A DNA stretch of 45,724 nt from contig JALHMO010000038.1 in assembly GCA_022844015.1 (NCBI GenBank), forward strand, positions 1-45,724, in the 5' to 3' direction. This stretch comes from Reyranella sp. (lineage in GTDB: Bacteria; Pseudomonadota; Alphaproteobacteria; Reyranellales; Reyranellaceae). Position 1 is the stretch's first letter. Each line of letters opens with the position of its first letter. Positions 26,009 through 34,068 of this stretch are shown in pieces. Below the pieces are notes generated by a model, which saw nothing but the letters and a program-made list of their open reading frames with translations, had not been told where the DNA came from and made no database searches. A program made the position numbers and the translations under genes.

Positions 26009-27109
26009 TCAGTCGAAAACCACGACGCCGCGCGCCACCTCGCCGGCCATCATCTTCTTGAAGCCCTCGTTGATGTCGGCGAGCTTGTAGGTGCGGCTGA
26101 TCAGGCCGTCGATGTTCAGGCGCTTGTTCATGTAGTGGTCGACCAGCACCGGGAAATCGAGGTCGGGGCGCACCGAGCCATAGAAGGTGCCGCTCACCGT
26201 CTTCTCGGTGAACACCATGTTGAAGGGCGAGTACTGGGCACGCTGCTTGGGCGACGAGACGCCGACCGCGACGGCATGACCGCCCGGCGCCAGGGCGTCG
26301 TAAGCCAGCGCCTGGGTCTTGTCGATCGCCACCGCATCGAAGGCGTAGTCGACGCCTAAGCCGCCGGTGAGCTCCTTCACCTTCTTCGCCGCGTCCTCGT
26401 TGGTGCTGGTGTTGATCGTGTGGGTGGCGCCGAAGGTTTTCGCCATGTCGAGCTTGTTGTCCAGGAGGTCGGCGGCGATGATGGTGCCGGCGCCCGACAG
26501 CACGGCACCCTGGATGGCATTGAGGCCGACGCCGCCGCAACCGATCACCAGCACGGTCGAGCCGGTCGGGATCCGGGCATGGCGGGTGACCGCGCCGACG
26601 CCGGTGGCCACGCAACAGCCGACCAGGGCGGCCTGCGGCCACGGCATGTCCTTGCGGATCGGCACCACCATCTCCTCCGGCACGACGACTTCCTCGGCGA
26701 AGGTGCCGATGCGCGCCATCTGGTAGATCTCCTGGCCCTTGTGCTTGATGCGCAAGGTGCCGTCGTAGAGCCCGGCCGGCGGCGTGTTGTTGCGCCCGAT
26801 GCACAGCACGGTGCGGCCCTGGCTGCAGTAGCGGCAGCGACCGCAGTGCGGCCGGAAGGAGAAGATGACGTGGTCGCCCGGCTTCACCGTCGTGACGCCC
26901 GGCCCGCACTCGGCGATCTCGCCGGCCGCTTCGTGGCCGGGCACGATCGGCAAGGGAGAAGGCCAGTCGCCGTTGAGGATGTGCCAGTCGCTCTGGCACA
27001 CGCCCGACGCCTTCATCTTGACCCGCACCTCGCCCGCCCTGGGCGGATCGAGCTCGCACTCCAGCACCTGGAGCGGCTCGTTGGGCTTGAACAGTATGGC
27101 GGCCTTCAT
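26009..27109 (-). CDS. Zinc-dependent alcohol dehydrogenase
   Basis: Predicted 366-residue medium-chain dehydrogenase. Catalytic zinc ligands Cys38, His59-Glu60 and the Cys165/166 pair; structural zinc ligands Cys89, Cys92, Cys95 and Cys103; NAD(P) loop GCGGVG at 190-195. The ATG at 27109 gives proper spacing from AGGGGAGGA; the GTG at 27118 would touch that site. It resembles the dehydrogenase at 34069 in length and core sequence, so the two are probable paralogues flanking the ABC/PhyH cluster. Substrate unknown. Confidence 0.9.
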   Translation of the reverse strand: MKAAILFKPNEPLQVLECELDPPRAGEVRVKMKASGVCQSDWHILNGDWPSPLPIVPGHEAAGEIAECGPGVTTVKPGDHVIFSFRPHCGRCRYCSQGRTVLCIGRNNTPPAGLYDGTLRIKHKGQEIYQMARIGTFAEEVVVPEEMVVPIRKDMPWPQAALVGCCVATGVGAVTRHARIPTGSTVLVIGCGGVGLNAIQGAVLSGAGTIIAADLLDNKLDMAKTFGATHTINTSTNEDAAKKVKELTGGLGVDYAFDAVAIDKTQALAYDALAPGGHAVAVGVSSPKQRAQYSPFNMVFTEKTVSGTFYGSVRPDLDFPVLVDHYMNKRLNIDGLISRTYKLADINEGFKKMMAGEVARGVVVFD

Positions 27110-27153
27110 GTCGGTCACTCCTCCCCTTTGCAGTAGAGCATCCGCGCATCTCC

Positions 27154-27269
27154 GTCATCCCGAGCGGAGCCGCCCGAAGGGTGGCGCAGTCGAGGGACCT
27201 TTCTTGTCGACCTGCAACAAGAAAGGTCCCTCCACTACGCTCGCTTCGCTCGGCTCCGGTCGGGATGAC
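27154..27269. repeat. Intergenic hairpin repeat, family D
   Basis: Outer inverted ends GTCATCCCG / CGGGATGAC enclose an inner hairpin GGGACCTTTCTTGT/ACAAGAAAGGTCCC and GAGCGGAGCCG-type arms. It has the look of the GTCATCCCGAGCG... dispersed repeats common in proteobacterial genomes. It occupies most of the gap 27110-27312. Confidence 0.75.
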
Positions 27270-27312
27270 GGGATCTTTTCGATATGCGGATGCATTGCCC
27301 TTTGCAGGGGGA

Positions 27313-28128
27313 TTACTTAGACGGTTTGGCGGACCGCCGCGAGCCTCTGCGCGAAGGACCATTGTCCCGTCCTTTGTTCCGCCCAGGGGCCGGTCCGACG
27401 TTGCGCTCGACATTGCGGGCCGTTCTGCTGAGCAGGGCCATCATGGCGGCGTGGGCACCTTCGGCGTCCCGGCGCTGGATGGCGGCGAGGACGGCGCGAT
27501 GCAGAGGCACCGAAGGCGCCGGTGCGCCGGCATGCCGCGAGGCGGCGCGGACGAACACGCCCAGCGCGGCTTCGGTCAACGCTCCAAACGCCACCATCAC
27601 GTCGTTGTCCGTCGCCGCCAGGATGGCCTTGTGGAAGCGGATGTCGGGGTCGGCGAAGAGAACGGGATCGTGCGCCGCGCGCTCCATCTCGGCGAACGCC
27701 GCCTCGATCGATTTCAGGGTCTCCGGCGTATGGCTTCGCGCCGCCATCGCCGCCGCTGCCGGCTCGACCACCGCGCGCACATGGAGGAGGTCGAAGAGGA
27801 ATTTCGGCTCGGCCTGCCCGTTCCTCAGGCGCCAGGCCAGCACGTCGGCGTCCAGCATGTGCCAGGCCTCGCGTGGCCGGGCGCGCGTGCCCGACCGCTT
27901 GCGCGAGGCGATCAGGCCCTTGGCCGACAGGAGCTTGAACGCCTCGCGGACAACCGTCCGGCTGGCGCCGAAGCGGCGACACAGCGCGAGCTCGCCGGGG
28001 ACCAGCTCGTGCGGCTGGTAGAGGCCCGCGACGATGGCCGAGCCGAGCTCATCCGCGATGCGACCGGCACCGTCGACTGCGGCTGGAGGGCTTCTCCCAT
28101 TGCGACGGCTGGAAGGCATGTCGGTCAT
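27313..28128 (-). CDS. GntR family regulator with FCD effector domain
   Basis: Predicted 271-residue repressor-type regulator. A winged-helix domain (RIADELGSAIVAGLYQPHELVPGELALCRRFGASRTVVREAFKLLSAKGLI) is followed by an all-helical FCD domain with metal/ligand residues in FADPDIRFHKAIL and PLHRAVLAAI. The C-terminus is an Arg/Lys/Ser-rich tail. It is divergent from the ABC transporter genes and the operator at 28159-28171 lies between, so it should control the transporter cluster with a small acid or sugar acid as signal. The start at 28128 is chosen because the alternative at 28170 would place the operator in the coding region; neither has a strong ribosome-binding site. Confidence 0.87.
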   Translation of the reverse strand: MTDMPSSRRNGRSPPAAVDGAGRIADELGSAIVAGLYQPHELVPGELALCRRFGASRTVVREAFKLLSAKGLIASRKRSGTRARPREAWHMLDADVLAWRLRNGQAEPKFLFDLLHVRAVVEPAAAAMAARSHTPETLKSIEAAFAEMERAAHDPVLFADPDIRFHKAILAATDNDVMVAFGALTEAALGVFVRAASRHAGAPAPSVPLHRAVLAAIQRRDAEGAHAAMMALLSRTARNVERNVGPAPGRNKGRDNGPSRRGSRRSAKPSK

Positions 28129-28130
28129 TG

Positions 28131-28161
28131 TTGACAGGGCAGACGAGTCCTTGGACGATAT
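28131..28161 (+). promoter_or_regulatory. Candidate promoter of the ABC/PhyH cluster
   Basis: A perfect TTGACA at 28131-28136, then a poor -10 region (GACGAT or CGATAT, 28154-28161, spacing 17-19). The palindromic operator overlaps the -10 end, as expected for repression. The -10 is weak, so the assignment is tentative. Confidence 0.35.
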
Positions 28162-28171
28162 GTCAGACATA
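28159..28171. promoter_or_regulatory. Palindromic operator, likely GntR/FCD site
   Basis: TATGTCAGACATA, a perfect 13-base palindrome centred at 28165, fits the short TNGTC-N-GACNA type sites bound by FCD-class GntR proteins. It lies between the divergent regulator and the binding-protein gene, 37 bases before the latter's start. Confidence 0.6.
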
Positions 28172-28208
28172 ATAACGCGCCAAGCCAAAAGGCCGGGAGG
28201 AAGCGCAC

Positions 28209-29540
28209 ATGAGAAGCCTCAATCGTCGTACGATCCTCGGCGGCGCCGTTGGCGCCCTCGCGGCGCCAGCCGTCCAGGCCCAGGGAGGCAAGCCGTTCGC
28301 CGGCACGACCATCAACGCCTCGTGCTTCCAGACGACCTACTTCGAGTATCTCAAGAGCTACTTCCCGCAGTTCGAGGAGAAGACCGGCATCAAGGTGAAC
28401 TTCACCATGCAGGCCTTCCCCGTCTACAACCAGCGCACCGACCTCGAGCTCTCGACCAAGGGCTCGGCGCTCGACGTCATCAACGTCACATTCATCTATT
28501 CCGGGCGCTGGATCGGCGCCGGCTGGATCACCAATCTCGATCCTTTCACGAAGGATTCGAAGCGCACGCCGGCCGACTGGGATCCCGAGGATTTCGCCGG
28601 CGGGCCGCAATCGGCGATGAAGAACGCCAAGGGCGAGACGTTCGGCTTCACCTGGGAGGCCGGCGCCATGATCCTGGGCGCGGCACGCGCCGACCTGATC
28701 GACCGGGCGGGACTGGGCCTGCCCAAGACCTTCGACGAGCTGATCAAGGTGTGCGACGCGGTGCACAACAAGGAGAACGTCGCCGCCTTCACGGCCGACA
28801 GGCTGCATCACTGGAACTGGATTCCCTACCTGATGGGCGCCGGCGGCAACGTGTTCAAGGCGCCACCGGAGAACCTGACGCCGACGCTCCAAACGCCGCA
28901 GGCCGCCTCGTCCGCCGCCTGGTACGCCAGCCTGCTCACCAAGTACGGGCCGGACGGCATCCTGTCCTATTCCGACGACCAGGCGATGCGCTCGCAGATG
29001 TCGGGCCGCGCCAACATCCGCACCCAGGCCATCACCTGGATGGTGCCGCTCGCCAAGCATGCCGAGAGCACGGTGCAGAAGACGGTGCGCTACGGCCTGA
29101 TGCCGGCCGGCCCCTCGGGCAACTTCCCGGGCTCGAACAGCCACGGCCTCGGCATCCCCGCCGGCTCCAAGAAGAAGGAGGCGGCGTGGGAGTTCATCAA
29201 ATGGGCGCTGTCGAAGGAGACGATTGCCATGGTCGTCAAGAATCACGGCTATCCCAGCGTCTGCCGCATGTCGATCATCAAGAGCCCCGAGTTCAAGCAG
29301 GTGCTCACGCTCAACGGTCAGGACGTCGCCGCGCTGTTCCTCGAGGTGCTGCAGCTCGGCGGCAAGACCGGCTACATGAAGTACCGCACCGTGCCGGTCT
29401 ATCCGCAGGTCGGCGACAAGATCAACAAGGCGATCGAGCGCATCGCCACCAGGCAGCAGGCCGCGCCCGAGGCGATGAAGCAGGCCCAGGCCGAGGCCAT
29501 CCAGGACCTGCAGAAGGCAGGCATCAAGATTGATACGTGA
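28209..29540 (+). CDS. ABC transporter substrate-binding protein (family 1)
   Basis: Predicted 443-residue periplasmic solute-binding protein. The N-terminus (MRSLNRRTILGGAVGALAAP) has a twin-arginine-like NRRTIL core and cleavage near VQAQ. The body follows the sugar-type family 1 pattern: FPQFEEKTGIKVNF near residue 50-66, DVINVTFIYSGRW, TFGFTWEAGAMILGAARADL, and a late AWEFIKWALSKET. GGGAGGAA lies directly upstream of the ATG. First gene of the + strand cluster; the family binds carbohydrates and polyols, but the ligand here is not known. Confidence 0.9.
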   Translation: MRSLNRRTILGGAVGALAAPAVQAQGGKPFAGTTINASCFQTTYFEYLKSYFPQFEEKTGIKVNFTMQAFPVYNQRTDLELSTKGSALDVINVTFIYSGRWIGAGWITNLDPFTKDSKRTPADWDPEDFAGGPQSAMKNAKGETFGFTWEAGAMILGAARADLIDRAGLGLPKTFDELIKVCDAVHNKENVAAFTADRLHHWNWIPYLMGAGGNVFKAPPENLTPTLQTPQAASSAAWYASLLTKYGPDGILSYSDDQAMRSQMSGRANIRTQAITWMVPLAKHAESTVQKTVRYGLMPAGPSGNFPGSNSHGLGIPAGSKKKEAAWEFIKWALSKETIAMVVKNHGYPSVCRMSIIKSPEFKQVLTLNGQDVAALFLEVLQLGGKTGYMKYRTVPVYPQVGDKINKAIERIATRQQAAPEAMKQAQAEAIQDLQKAGIKIDT

Positions 29541-29604
29541 AGCCTTCTGCACGATGGCGCCCGATCCGACGATCCCGTCACCCACGGACGCCACGAGCGT
29601 ACGT

Positions 29605-29716
29605 CCTCATCCTGAGGAGCCGCGCACAGCGCGGCGTCTCGAAGGATGGGATCAGACGCGGCGCCTGTAGCCCATGCTTCGAGACGCCGCGCTGTGCGCG
29701 GCTCCTCAGCATGAGG
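29605..29716. repeat. Inverted pair of family C palindromes
   Basis: Two family C units face each other: CCTCATCCTGAGGAGC...TCTCGAAGGATGGG (29605-29650) and its inverted partner CCCATGCTTCGAGACG...CATGAGG (29671-29716), with a 20-base spacer. They lie within the cluster between the binding-protein and first permease genes, where a stable RNA structure could lower permease expression relative to the binding protein. Confidence 0.85.
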
Positions 29717-29735
29717 TTGCCGGGTTGCGCCGGAG

Positions 29736-30641
29736 ATGAAGTCGTCTGCCGCCGGCGGCTTCCGGCGCTCGCAGCACCGGTTCTTCGCGCTCTGCGTCGC
29801 GCCCTCGCTCGCGGTGCTGGCGCTGATCACGCTGCTGCCGTCGCTCTACCTGCTGGCCACCAGCTTCACGCCGCTCAACCTCACGCGGCCGGAGACTCAG
29901 TGGGATTTCTCGCAGCCCTTCGTGAGCTACGGCCAGCTCGTCTCGGATTCGCGCCTGCACAACTCGGTCTGGGTGCAGATCAAGCTCTCGTTCTGGACGG
30001 TCGTGCTGCAGCTGCTGATCGGGCTCGGCCTCGCTCTGCTGCTCAACATGCGGACGCGCCTGCTCGACGCGCTGCGCACCGTGTTCCTGATCCCCATGGT
30101 GCTGCCGCCGATCGTCGTCGCCATCATCTGGAAGGTGATCTACACGCCCGACATCAGCCCGATGCACGGGATCTTCCGGGCGCTCGGCTGGAACGTGCCG
30201 GCGCTGATCACGGATCCCGATTGGGCGCTGACCTCGATCATCATCGCCGACACCTGGGAATGGTTCCCGTTCACCATGCTGATGGTACTGGCCGGGCTGC
30301 AGATGATGCCTCAGGAGCTGCTCGATGCCGCCAAGGTCGACGGCGCCACGCCCTGGCAGCTCACGCGCTACATCACCCTGCCCTTCATCAAGGGCGTGCT
30401 GCTGGTCGCCGGCCTGTTCCGCCTGATCGACTCGATCAAGGCGTTCCCGCTGATCTTCATCCTGACCGACGGCGGGCCGGGCAACCTCACCGAGGTGACC
30501 AACTACTACTCCTACCTGCAGGCCTTCAACTTCTCCTATCTGGGCTTCTCGAGCGCCATCACCATCGCCCTGCTCGCGGCGACCATCGTGCTGAGCTGGG
30601 TGATCGTGCGCATGGTCGGCTGGGGAGCCGCCGTTGACTAG
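29736..30641 (+). CDS. ABC transporter permease (first)
   Basis: Predicted 301-residue inner-membrane permease with six hydrophobic spans. The ATPase-docking EAA-like loop is ELLDAAKVDGATPWQLTRYITLPFIKG near residues 205-231. Typical of MalF/UgpA-type carbohydrate importers. Pairs with the following permease; coding ends overlap by eight bases. Confidence 0.9.
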   Translation: MKSSAAGGFRRSQHRFFALCVAPSLAVLALITLLPSLYLLATSFTPLNLTRPETQWDFSQPFVSYGQLVSDSRLHNSVWVQIKLSFWTVVLQLLIGLGLALLLNMRTRLLDALRTVFLIPMVLPPIVVAIIWKVIYTPDISPMHGIFRALGWNVPALITDPDWALTSIIIADTWEWFPFTMLMVLAGLQMMPQELLDAAKVDGATPWQLTRYITLPFIKGVLLVAGLFRLIDSIKAFPLIFILTDGGPGNLTEVTNYYSYLQAFNFSYLGFSSAITIALLAATIVLSWVIVRMVGWGAAVD

Positions 30642-31476
30642 GAAAGCCCGGCCCAGGCGCGGAACCCGGCGCGACCGCATCGCCATGCAGGCGCTCGCCG
30701 TCCTGCTGGCGCTGCTCGCCCTGTCCCCGTTCCTCTGGCTGCTGCTGATGTCGTTCAAGACCAACGCCGAGATTTTCCGATTCCCGCCGCGGCTGCTCTT
30801 CGACGCCACGCTCGCCAACTATGCCGCGCTGTGGACCTCGGAGTTCCGCAACTCGTTCGCCAACAGCCTGATCGTAGGCGTCGTCTCGACCACCCTCTCG
30901 CTGGTGATCGGCGTCCCGGCAGCCTATGCGCTGTCGCGCTGGACGACGCGGGCGAGCGGCACGATCACCTTGTGGATCCTGGCCAGCCGCATGGCGCCGC
31001 CGATCGCCTTCACCATCCCCTATTTCCTGGTCTATCGCCATCTCGAGCTGCTCGACACGTTGACCGGCCTGATCATCATCTATCTCACCTTCAACCTGTC
31101 GCTGGTGATCTGGATGATGCGGCCGTTCTACGACCAGCTGCCGCGCTCGCTCGAGGAGGCGGCCTGGATCGACGGCGCCACGATGTGGCAAGGCTTCCGC
31201 CGCATCATCCTGCCGCTCAGCGGCCCCGGCCTGGCGGCGACCGCCATTCTCTGCTTCCTGTTCGCCTGGAACGATTTCTTCTTCGCCCTGATCCTCACGC
31301 GCACCGAGGCGATGACCGCGCCGGTGGCGGTGGTCAACTTCATGAACTACGAAGGCTGGGAGTGGGGCCGCATCGCCGCCGGCGGCACCATGATCATGCT
31401 GCCCGTGCTGGTCTTCTCCTTCGTCGTCCGGCGGTACCTGGTCCATGGTCTCACCGGAGGCGCGTTGAAAGGATGA
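30634..31476 (+). CDS. ABC transporter permease (second)
   Basis: Predicted 280-residue MalG/UgpE-type permease. The EAA loop is SLEEAAWIDGATMWQGFRRIILPLSGPG. The start is TTG at 30634, inside the previous gene's end, with GGGGA about eight bases upstream. No ATP-binding subunit follows; the complex must borrow an ATPase encoded elsewhere. Its stop overlaps the next gene by four bases. Confidence 0.9.
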   Translation: MTRKARPRRGTRRDRIAMQALAVLLALLALSPFLWLLLMSFKTNAEIFRFPPRLLFDATLANYAALWTSEFRNSFANSLIVGVVSTTLSLVIGVPAAYALSRWTTRASGTITLWILASRMAPPIAFTIPYFLVYRHLELLDTLTGLIIIYLTFNLSLVIWMMRPFYDQLPRSLEEAAWIDGATMWQGFRRIILPLSGPGLAATAILCFLFAWNDFFFALILTRTEAMTAPVAVVNFMNYEGWEWGRIAAGGTMIMLPVLVFSFVVRRYLVHGLTGGALKG

Positions 31477-32243
31477 CCCTTCTGATCACCGGCGGTGCGA
31501 GCGGCATCGGCGCCGCGACCGCGCGGCTCGCGGCCACGCGTGGCTACAAGGTCGCCATCAACTACCGCTCGCGCGAAGAGCAAGCCAGGAAGGTCGTCGC
31601 CGACATCGTGGCCCGGGGAGGCCAGGCGGTCGCGCTGCCCGGCGACGTCGGCCACGAAGCCGACATCGAGAAACTATTCGACGCAGCCGAGCGCGCGCTC
31701 GGGCCGATCACCCATCTCGTCAACAGCGCCGGCATCGACGGCGGCACGATGCGGGCCGACGCGTTCGACGAGGCGGTGCTGACGCGCCTGTTCGGCGTCA
31801 ACGTGGTCGGCCTGATGCTGTGCTGCCGCGCCGCGACACGACGCATGTCGACGCGCCACGGCGGCAAGGGCGGGGTCATCGTCAACGTCTCGTCGATGGC
31901 CGGCACGATCGGCGGCCGGCCCGGCAAGTCGGCCTATGCCGCGAGCAAGGCCGCCGTCGATTCCTTCACGATGGGCTTCGCCAAGGAAGTGGCCCTGGAG
32001 GGCATCCGCGTGATCTCGGTGCGGCCCGGCATGACCGAGACCGAGATGACCGGGCAGGCGCTCGCCGATCCGGCCAACCGGGCCGCCGTCTCGTCGACCA
32101 TCGCCATGGGCCGTGTCGGCCGCGCTCCGGAGATCGCCAGCGCGATCCTGTTCGCCCTGTCCGACGAGGCGAGCTTCATCTCCGGCGTCACGCTCGACTG
32201 CTCGGGCGGCGGCTTCGTGTTCTGGAACCGGGAGGATTCTTGA
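31473..32243 (+). CDS. Short-chain dehydrogenase/reductase
   Basis: Predicted 256-residue NAD(P)-dependent oxidoreductase. The cofactor loop TGGASGIG (6-13), NSAG (84-87) and the catalytic Ser140/141, Tyr155 and Lys159 (YAASK) are all present; the C-terminus contains ISGVTLDCSGGGF. ATG at 31473 overlaps the permease stop (ATGA), so the SDR is translationally tied to the importer and probably acts on the imported compound or its product. Substrate unknown. Confidence 0.92.
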   Translation: MTLLITGGASGIGAATARLAATRGYKVAINYRSREEQARKVVADIVARGGQAVALPGDVGHEADIEKLFDAAERALGPITHLVNSAGIDGGTMRADAFDEAVLTRLFGVNVVGLMLCCRAATRRMSTRHGGKGGVIVNVSSMAGTIGGRPGKSAYAASKAAVDSFTMGFAKEVALEGIRVISVRPGMTETEMTGQALADPANRAAVSSTIAMGRVGRAPEIASAILFALSDEASFISGVTLDCSGGGFVFWNREDS

Positions 32244-32325
32244 CCGTCCTGGGCGAACTGCCTAGCGTTTCCCGAAGCAGGAATCTGACGGGCGCGAAAG
32301 TGACGCCCGGTGCGGAAGGGATGAG

Positions 32326-33174
32326 ATGACGAAGCTGCTCTCGGAGACGTCGCTCGCGCGCTATCGGCGCGACGGCTTCCACTTTCCGGTCGATGTCCTG
32401 TCGTCGGACGAGGCGTCCGACTTGCGCGCCCGGCTGGAAGCGTTCGAGGCGCGCGACGGAAAGCCGCTCGCCGGCGGCATGCGGCACAAGGCCCATCTGC
32501 TGTTCACCTGGCTCAACGACCTGGCGCATCATCCACGCATTCTCGATGCCGTCGAGGACGTGCTCGGGCCCGATCTGCTGTGCTGGAGCTCGACCTTCTT
32601 CATCAAGGAGGCGCACGATCCGGGTTTCGTCTCCTGGCATCAGGACGCCACCTATTGGGGCCTCTCCTCGCCCGACGTGATCACCGCCTGGGTGGCGCTG
32701 TCGCCGGCCACCCTGGAGTCCGGCGCCATGCGCATGGTCCCCGGCAGCCACCAGAGCCAGCACGCCCATCGCGAGACCTGGGACAAGGACAATCTCCTGT
32801 CTCGTGGCCAGGAGGTCGCGGTCGACCTCGACGCAAGCGGCGCGGTCGACATCCTCTTGCAGCCCGGGCAGGCCTCGCTTCACCACGTGCTGATCGTGCA
32901 CGGCTCCGAGCCCAATCGCTCCGCGGACCGGCGCATCGGCTTCGCGCTGCGCTACATTCCGACCCACCTGCACCAGACCGTGGCCGGGCCGCGCGACAGC
33001 GCCACCCTGGTACGCGGCGTCGACCGCTACCATCACTTCGACCACGAGCCGGCGCCCGACAGCGACCTGTCGGACCGGGCGTGGGCGGCGCATCGCGACG
33101 CCGCCGAGCGCTCGGCGGCGATCCTTTACGCCGGCACGCGGACCCAAACCTTCGAGAACGTCGTGCGCGGCTGA
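32326..33174 (+). CDS. Phytanoyl-CoA dioxygenase (PhyH) family oxygenase, first copy
   Basis: Predicted 282-residue Fe(II)/2-oxoglutarate-dependent oxygenase. Facial-triad residues His105 and Asp107 (SWHQDATYWG) and His192 (LHHVLIVHGSEPN); the RRIGFALRY segment supplies the likely 2-oxoglutarate arginine. It would hydroxylate or oxidatively demethylate a small substrate. The neighbour at 33193 is a close relative with the same motif spacing. Name reflects the fold; acyl-CoA substrate is not implied. Confidence 0.88.
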   Translation: MTKLLSETSLARYRRDGFHFPVDVLSSDEASDLRARLEAFEARDGKPLAGGMRHKAHLLFTWLNDLAHHPRILDAVEDVLGPDLLCWSSTFFIKEAHDPGFVSWHQDATYWGLSSPDVITAWVALSPATLESGAMRMVPGSHQSQHAHRETWDKDNLLSRGQEVAVDLDASGAVDILLQPGQASLHHVLIVHGSEPNRSADRRIGFALRYIPTHLHQTVAGPRDSATLVRGVDRYHHFDHEPAPDSDLSDRAWAAHRDAAERSAAILYAGTRTQTFENVVRG

Positions 33175-33192
33175 TCGCGCAGGGAGAGCACC

Positions 33193-34056
33193 ATGGCGCG
33201 CAAGCTGACGGATGCCCAGGTCGAGGCCTACCGCCGCGACGGGTACCTGTTCCCGGTTCCGGCCTTCAGCGGCGAGCACGTCGCTGCCTCCCGGCAGCGG
33301 CTCGAGGGCATCATGGCGGCCGAGGGCGGGGTGTTGACCCGGCGCACCAACCAGAAGCCGCATCTGCTGTTTCCCTGGCTCGCCGACATGATCCGCGATC
33401 CGGCCATCGTCGATGCCGTGGAGGACCTGCTCGGGCCCGACCTGCTGGTCTGGGGCTCGGGCTTCTTCCACAAGCCGGCGCGCGATCCGGCCTTCGTGTC
33501 GTGGCATCAGGATTCGACCTATTGGGGCCTGTCGTCGCCCGACGTCGCCACGGCCTGGATCGCCTTCACGCCGTCGACGCCCGTTTCGGGGTGCATGCAG
33601 GTGGCGCCGGGCACGCATCTCGCCGACCAGCTGCCGCACCGCGACACCTTCGACGGCAGCAACCTCTTGACCCGCGGCCAGGAGATCGCCGTCGATGTCG
33701 ACCGCAGCAAGGCGGTCGACATCGTGCTGCAGCCCGGCGAGATGTCGCTGCATCACGTGCGGCTGGCGCACGGCTCGGAGCCCAATCGCGCCGATCACCC
33801 GCGCACCGGCTATGCCATCCGCTACATCCCCACGCATGTGCGCCAGATCGTGGGCGATCGCGACAGCGCCACCCTGGTGCGCGGCGTCGACCGCTACGGC
33901 CACTTCGAGGTCGAGCCGAGGCCAAAGGTCGATTTCGATCCCGAGGCGCTGGCCTTCCATTCCCGCATGGTCGAGCGCACCACGGGCATCCTCTATACCG
34001 GCGCAAGCCAGCGGCGGGACCTGGGTGACGGCAGGTCGCTCGCCGGCCGCAGCTGA
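33193..34056 (+). CDS. Phytanoyl-CoA dioxygenase (PhyH) family oxygenase, second copy
   Basis: Predicted 287-residue paralogue of the preceding gene. His105 and Asp107 occupy identical positions (SWHQDSTYWG), with His193 in LHHVRLAHGSEPN. Shared blocks such as RRDG.LFPV, HLLF.WL, DAVEDLLGPDLL and GLSSPDV show an internal duplication. AGGGAG lies nine bases before the ATG and the gap from the first copy is only 18 bases. Divergence outside the active site suggests different substrates or successive steps. Confidence 0.88.
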   Translation: MARKLTDAQVEAYRRDGYLFPVPAFSGEHVAASRQRLEGIMAAEGGVLTRRTNQKPHLLFPWLADMIRDPAIVDAVEDLLGPDLLVWGSGFFHKPARDPAFVSWHQDSTYWGLSSPDVATAWIAFTPSTPVSGCMQVAPGTHLADQLPHRDTFDGSNLLTRGQEIAVDVDRSKAVDIVLQPGEMSLHHVRLAHGSEPNRADHPRTGYAIRYIPTHVRQIVGDRDSATLVRGVDRYGHFEVEPRPKVDFDPEALAFHSRMVERTTGILYTGASQRRDLGDGRSLAGRS

Positions 34057-34068
34057 CCCTTCGCGACG

